Below, piece after piece: positions 41,787 through 45,023 of a stretch of 45,023 nucleotides of DNA. Under the pieces are notes generated by a model. The model worked only from the letters and a program-made list of their open reading frames with translations, was not told the origin of the DNA and searched no databases. The stretch spans positions 1 through 45,023 of the forward strand of contig CAZTCQ010000004.1 in NCBI GenBank assembly GCA_964612525.1. The letters are read 5' to 3'. The number at the start of each line of letters is the position of its first letter. Positions within the stretch are counted from its first letter, which is position 1. Source of the stretch: JAGNRR01 sp964612525. GTDB lineage: Bacteria > Bacteroidota > Bacteroidia > Chitinophagales > Chitinophagaceae. A program made the position numbers and the translations under genes.

Positions 41787-41960
41787 ACTAAAAATTTGTA
41801 GGGTAAATATATGATTCTGAAAAGGCTTTTAAAAATCTATTTTCTAATTGTAGAAGCACTGATAGTGCTGTAAGTCATAAATAATTAGAATAATACTCTA
41901 AAGTAGAAGAGAGAAACATTTGATACTTAATTGAACATAATATTAATTATAGGAAATTAA

Positions 41961-43544
41961 TCAAAATCCCAGAAGCAAGTAATTACCTTCAAATCCCTGT
42001 TGATATTCAATTAGGACTGGTATTATATCCTGTTTGAAACGACTTACTAATTCGATATAATTTTCATTTCTTTCCTGCATTTTATCATTGGGAAATAATG
42101 CATCAGCAATTTCAACCTTCTGATTGGTCAAATCTTCATACTGACGCTTGATGTGCGCTCTGTATTTGGTTTTTATTCTGTCATGGATTTTGCCAATCTT
42201 AGCTAACTGAGCTTCTGTGGATACTTCTAAATTCGGACTAATTGCCTGAGCAGATTCGGTAGCTTTTTTATAAGAATTTTCAATAGCTTCTAAATCAGCT
42301 AATAATTGAGTATACGATGGGTCGGACGAAGATTTTTCTTTTAGTGCATTCTCAAGCGGCTCAAAACTCTCCTTGAAGCCCATCTTAGATATTTTGTTTA
42401 ATAATTTATTATAAACTATTGATAATGAGTTTCTTGCAAATAATATAGGAAACTCAGTTTTGTGGTAGGTAAACAATGATTTCAGCTCGCACCAATAAGC
42501 AATTTCACTACCGCCACCAATAAAAGCGACGTTTGGTAAGATTATTTCTTGATAAACTGGTCTTAGAATCACATTTGGCGAAAAATGCTCTGGAAATAGC
42601 TCAACTATGGTCAAATCTTCAATAGAAACGTCAGTATTGACGATTTTCCACTGATTTCCGTCTTTTTCTATACGTTCACGTAGATTATCTTTTAAATAGA
42701 ATAAATTCAATTCTCTTGGGTCTACCTGTACCTTATAATCTTTTGAAAGTTTAATATTATGTTCACTTACTATTCGATGAGAGGATAGATTTTCGAGTTC
42801 ATCTTTAATTACTGGCTTAAAAGCATCTTTTAAGCGTTTATCATCGGCGTCAACTGCTAAAACACCATATTCTCCCAGCAATTGATGCACAAAGTACTGC
42901 GTAGCCTCACTCAGCGTCTTTTTGCCGTCATAGGCTGCTAGTATTTGCTCTTTGAGTTTGTTTTCAGCTTCTGAACTACCAAACTGTGATAAAATCTCGT
43001 CGCGAATCTCAGTCAAACTTTCAGTAGAAAATCGTCCACATGCGCCCGTTTGATTTGGTGCCCATTGATATTTTTTGTTCTTAAAATTGAAAGCACCAAT
43101 TTCTTCAATGTCATTATCCTCACTACCTATAAAGTAAACTGGCACAAAATTGTAACCCGGAATCTGCTCCGCACATTCCTTAGCAAGATTGATCGCGTGA
43201 ACAATTTTATATATAAAGTATAGATAACCGCTAAAGATATTAGGCTGGTGCGCCGTGCAAATCGTGAAAGTCTTCTCCTCTTTTAATTTTGTAATGTTGT
43301 CCCCTACTCGATTTTTTTCTAGATGAATTCCTTGGTTTGTGTATTGCTCTGTCAAAACCTCAACCAAAGCTGCACGATTGACTGCTTGCTTTTCCTTCCG
43401 TTTAATCTGCGCTTTGATAGCCTCAACACTTGGGAAGTCATTGATAAACGGCTTTAGTTTTTCATCACGATTTTGATAATCAATAACCAGTTTAGAAAAC
43501 GAACCAGTATCCGCATACGGAATATAAGCGTGCCGATTACTCAT
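41961..43544 (-). CDS. bshC: Bacillithiol biosynthesis cysteine-adding enzyme BshC
   Basis: I start at ATG 43544 (MSNRHAYIPYADTGSFSKL), which overlaps the LolD-like gene stop; ATG 43559 is possible. The 527-residue enzyme has the BshC Rossmann core (CTAHQPNIFSGYLYFIYKIV, FVPVYFIGSEDNDIEEIGAF, then the GGGSEIAYWCELKSLF segment) and a C-terminal coiled coil. Known: BshC adds cysteine to glucosaminyl-malate, the last step to bacillithiol, a main low-molecular-weight thiol in many Bacteroidota. BshA and BshB are not in the window. Confidence 0.92.
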   Translation of the reverse strand: MSNRHAYIPYADTGSFSKLVIDYQNRDEKLKPFINDFPSVEAIKAQIKRKEKQAVNRAALVEVLTEQYTNQGIHLEKNRVGDNITKLKEEKTFTICTAHQPNIFSGYLYFIYKIVHAINLAKECAEQIPGYNFVPVYFIGSEDNDIEEIGAFNFKNKKYQWAPNQTGACGRFSTESLTEIRDEILSQFGSSEAENKLKEQILAAYDGKKTLSEATQYFVHQLLGEYGVLAVDADDKRLKDAFKPVIKDELENLSSHRIVSEHNIKLSKDYKVQVDPRELNLFYLKDNLRERIEKDGNQWKIVNTDVSIEDLTIVELFPEHFSPNVILRPVYQEIILPNVAFIGGGSEIAYWCELKSLFTYHKTEFPILFARNSLSIVYNKLLNKISKMGFKESFEPLENALKEKSSSDPSYTQLLADLEAIENSYKKATESAQAISPNLEVSTEAQLAKIGKIHDRIKTKYRAHIKRQYEDLTNQKVEIADALFPNDKMQERNENYIELVSRFKQDIIPVLIEYQQGFEGNYLLLGF

Positions 43545-44190
43545 TGATTTTACCGTCATTTAGATTTAGAATCGTATCGCAGCGTTGTGCCATTTGGTTA
43601 TCGTGGGTAACCATTATTATAGTTTGTTCAAATTCGTCTCGGAGCATAAATAAATAGTCGAGTAACTCCCCCGAATGCTTACTATCCAAATTTCCACTTG
43701 GCTCATCGGCTAGTAAAACACTAGGTTGATTCATAAGCGCTCGTGCTATAGCAACCCGCTGTTGTTCTCCGCCACTCATTTGGTGTGGCTTGTGCTCAGC
43801 GCGTTCATTTATATTGAGTTTTTTCAATAAATCCAAAGCAGTTTCAAAAGACTGTGCCTTACTTTTTCCGGCAATTAAGGCAGGCATAGCCACATTTTCT
43901 AAAGCTGAAAATTCGGGCAGCAAGTGATGAAACTGAAAAACAAAACCAATTTCTTCATTTCTAAAATTGGCCAACTGTTTTGCATTGAGCTTTTCGGCAT
44001 TTTTGTTATTGATTATGAGTTCACCCGTATCCGCAGTTTCCAGTGTTCCCATAATGTGGAGTAAGGTTGATTTTCCTGCGCCAGAAGCCCCAGTAATACT
44101 GGCTATTTGCTTTTTGGGTATTTCTAAAGAGATATTATTGAGTATCTGTAAATCACCAAATGACTTGCTTATATTTTTTAGTTTTAACAT
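43537..44190 (-). CDS. ABC transporter ATP-binding protein, LolD/MacB type
   Basis: The 217-residue ATPase has Walker A GASGAGKS (34-41), Q-loop Q86 in FVFQFHHLLPEFSALENV, the signature MSGGEQQRVAIARAL (138-152), Walker B VLLADEPSG (158-166) and the switch H196. The FQ-HLLPEFSALENV segment is typical of the LolD/FtsE/MacB group, which works with lipoprotein- or lipid-exporting permeases. No permease is adjacent. It overlaps the start of bshC by about 8 bp, so the two are co-translated; the link may be only transcriptional. Confidence 0.92.
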   Translation of the reverse strand: MLKLKNISKSFGDLQILNNISLEIPKKQIASITGASGAGKSTLLHIMGTLETADTGELIINNKNAEKLNAKQLANFRNEEIGFVFQFHHLLPEFSALENVAMPALIAGKSKAQSFETALDLLKKLNINERAEHKPHQMSGGEQQRVAIARALMNQPSVLLADEPSGNLDSKHSGELLDYLFMLRDEFEQTIIMVTHDNQMAQRCDTILNLNDGKINE

Positions 44191-44213
44191 TATTTTTCTT
44201 TACAAATCTTTGA

Positions 44214-44244
44214 TTTGGTAGATATAAATTATATCCTACATTTG
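44214..44244 (+). promoter_or_regulatory. Promoter TTTG -19 bp- TACATTTG
   Basis: TTTG (44214-44217) and TACATTTG (44237-44244) have the Bacteroidota -33/-7 consensus with 19-bp spacing. It reads toward the DUF2795 gene at 44276 with a leader of about 25-30 nt. It is the clearest promoter in the window. Confidence 0.75.
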
Positions 44245-44275
44245 CGCAAATTTAGCTAACCTAAATAAATAAAAT

Positions 44276-44497
44276 ATGTTTTGGACTCTTGAATTAGCCT
44301 CACACTTAGAGGAAGCCCCTTGGCCAGCCACCAAAGAAGAATTGTTGGACTACGCCATACGATCGGGTGCTCCCCTAGAGGTAATCGAAAATCTTCAAGA
44401 AATGGATGATGAGGGTGAGGCGTACGAGGGCATTGATGATATCTGGCCTGACTATCCTACACACGATGATTTCTTCTTTAATGAAGACGAATATTAA
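44276..44497 (+). CDS. DUF2795 domain protein, 73 residues
   Basis: The small, very acidic protein begins MFWTLELASHLEEAPWPATK, then EELLDYAIRSGAPLEVIENL, and ends in an Asp/Glu-rich tail (DIWPDYPTHDDFFFNEDEY). The helical core of about 50 residues fits the DUF2795 family. It has its own promoter and a strong terminator, so it is monocistronic. Function is unknown. Confidence 0.85.
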   Translation: MFWTLELASHLEEAPWPATKEELLDYAIRSGAPLEVIENLQEMDDEGEAYEGIDDIWPDYPTHDDFFFNEDEY

Positions 44498-44520
44498 ATA
44501 ACCTTTTAAAAAATAGAATT

Positions 44521-44555
44521 AAAAATCCCGACTTAGATTAGTTGGGATTTTTTTT
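44521..44555 (+). terminator. Intrinsic terminator of the DUF2795 gene
   Basis: AAAAATCCC and GGGATTTTT form a 9-bp stem around a 14-base loop that can itself pair ACT/AGT, followed by T. It lies 23 bp after the stop codon. Confidence 0.8.
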
Positions 44556-44564
44556 GTTTGCTTT

Positions 44565-44683
44565 TTTAACCGCAAAGACGCTAAGTCGCAAAGCTCGGAT
44601 TTGGCTAAAACGCTTTGTGTCTTAAGACTTGAATTGTTTAACATAAAGTTCTGCTTTGCGTACTCTCCGTCTTTGCGGTTAAA
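44565..44683. repeat. Inverted-repeat element with perfect 16-bp ends, CGCAAAG-rich
   Basis: TTTAACCGCAAAGACG (44565-44580) is exactly complementary to CGTCTTTGCGGTTAAA (44668-44683). Inside, CGCAAAG/CTTTGCG words recur (GTCGCAAAGC, CGCTTTGTG, GCTTTGCGTA), giving a 119-bp imperfect palindrome. The right end abuts the stop codon of the next gene. I recall AACCGCAAAGACGC-like repeats as common in Bacteroidota and related genomes, but copy number cannot be checked here. Confidence 0.7.
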
Positions 44684-44965
44684 TTATTTTCTACGAGCCA
44701 TTAATATATAGACAACTGATACAATACCATAAAAAATAGAAATAAGTACGTTTTGATTTAAGCGCCCAGTAGTTTCATAAATGGAATCACTCATATATTC
44801 TAAAGACTCTTGAGAGAACGTTGGCAATGGGCCTGAGGCAAGATGCATTAATTGAAACCCATTAAAATATTCTAAAATCATATAAACGATGAAAACCACA
44901 GTTATTAAAAGGTAAATAAAAGAAAAATACTTTAGGTTCATATTTGCTAATTCAGAAAATTTCAT
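44684..44965 (-). CDS. Small membrane protein, 93 residues
   Basis: The protein has two hydrophobic helices, about residues 12-31 (FSFIYLLITVVFIVYMILEY) and 70-89 (VLISIFYGIVSVVYILMA). The loop between them carries a GRLNQN motif, and the tail ends ARRK. No family is recognised. Its ATG lies three bases after the stop of the upstream partial gene, so co-transcription is likely. The stop abuts the inverted-repeat element. Confidence 0.6.
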   Translation of the reverse strand: MKFSELANMNLKYFSFIYLLITVVFIVYMILEYFNGFQLMHLASGPLPTFSQESLEYMSDSIYETTGRLNQNVLISIFYGIVSVVYILMARRK

Positions 44966-44968
44966 TAC

Positions 44969-45023
44969 CTACTCAATCCAAGCACCCTTAATCCGACCTT
45001 TGTCAATATCAACTTTGATATGC
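44969..45023 (-). CDS. C-terminal end of an unidentified gene (partial)
   Basis: Only the last 17 codons are inside the window: HIKVDIDKGRIKGAWIE followed by TAG at 44969-44971. This is too little to name. The frame and the three-base gap to the next start support a real coding end. Confidence 0.5.
   Translation of the reverse strand, partial: HIKVDIDKGRIKGAWIE

Noticed and set aside
1..45023. tRNA, rRNA, riboswitch, prophage, insertion sequence or CRISPR
   Set aside because: I looked on both strands and saw no cloverleaf, conserved rRNA word, transposase, integrase or regular repeat-spacer pattern.

Overview
The window looks like a piece of a Bacteroidota chromosome, probably close to Flavobacteriales or a neighbouring order. 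It carries the gliding-motility lipoprotein GldD and secreted proteins with type IX secretion sorting tails (two type A, one gliding-type). It also has a short primary sigma factor of the Bacteroidota RpoD type, a BshC bacillithiol enzyme, and several -7 boxes of the Bacteroidota form TAnnTTTG. The DNA is AT-rich. There is no phage, transposase, CRISPR array, tRNA or rRNA that I can see. One run of 100 N (6928-7027) shows that this is a draft scaffold. The 55 bases before and after it are identical, so the gap is almost certainly an assembly artefact inside an intact kynU.

Layout. 1-9.1 kb: partial thioredoxin lipoprotein, DUF808 membrane protein, nucleoid-associated protein, M14 carboxypeptidase, pdhA, kynU, an SpmA/SpmB-type membrane protein and a secreted rhodanese. 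9.1-12.3 kb: a minus-strand run of a PLP/PMP-fold sugar dehydratase-like enzyme (Lys to His), MscS, a secreted hypothetical protein without a normal start codon, and a DUF1801 protein. 12.3-12.6 kb: a gene-free stretch packed with hairpins and repeat words. 12.6-21.3 kb: HMG-CoA lyase, a large T9SS-exported PKD protein, a redoxin / GT-C-like / ALDH7 operon and a T9SS propeller-like protein. 21.3-26.2 kb: a doubtful small gene, FAH hydrolase, pth, a secreted protein and an M1 aminopeptidase with a T9SS tail. 26.2-32 kb: two hypothetical exported proteins, rpoD, DUF3109, gldD and argS. 32-34.4 kb: two tandem paralogous lipoproteins, the first cut by an in-frame TAG. 34.3-41 kb: an envelope-biogenesis block with lptD divergent from amidase, MlaD-like, OstA-like and a small membrane protein. 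41-45 kb: a strikingly cysteine-rich secreted protein, bshC, a LolD-type ATPase, a DUF2795 protein, a long inverted-repeat element, a small membrane protein and the tail of one more gene.

How the genes fit together. The envelope block (LptD, OstA-like, MlaD, amidase) would serve outer-membrane lipid transport and wall remodelling. GldD and the sorted cargo point to type IX secretion and gliding. HMG-CoA lyase, kynureninase, ALDH7 and FAH hydrolase point to amino-acid catabolism, and pdhA to acetyl-CoA supply, but these genes are scattered and not in one operon. The most unusual items are the 33-cysteine secreted protein, the amber-interrupted lipoprotein with its duplicated promoter, the Lys-to-His dehydratase standing alone, and the genes whose signal peptides lack an ATG.
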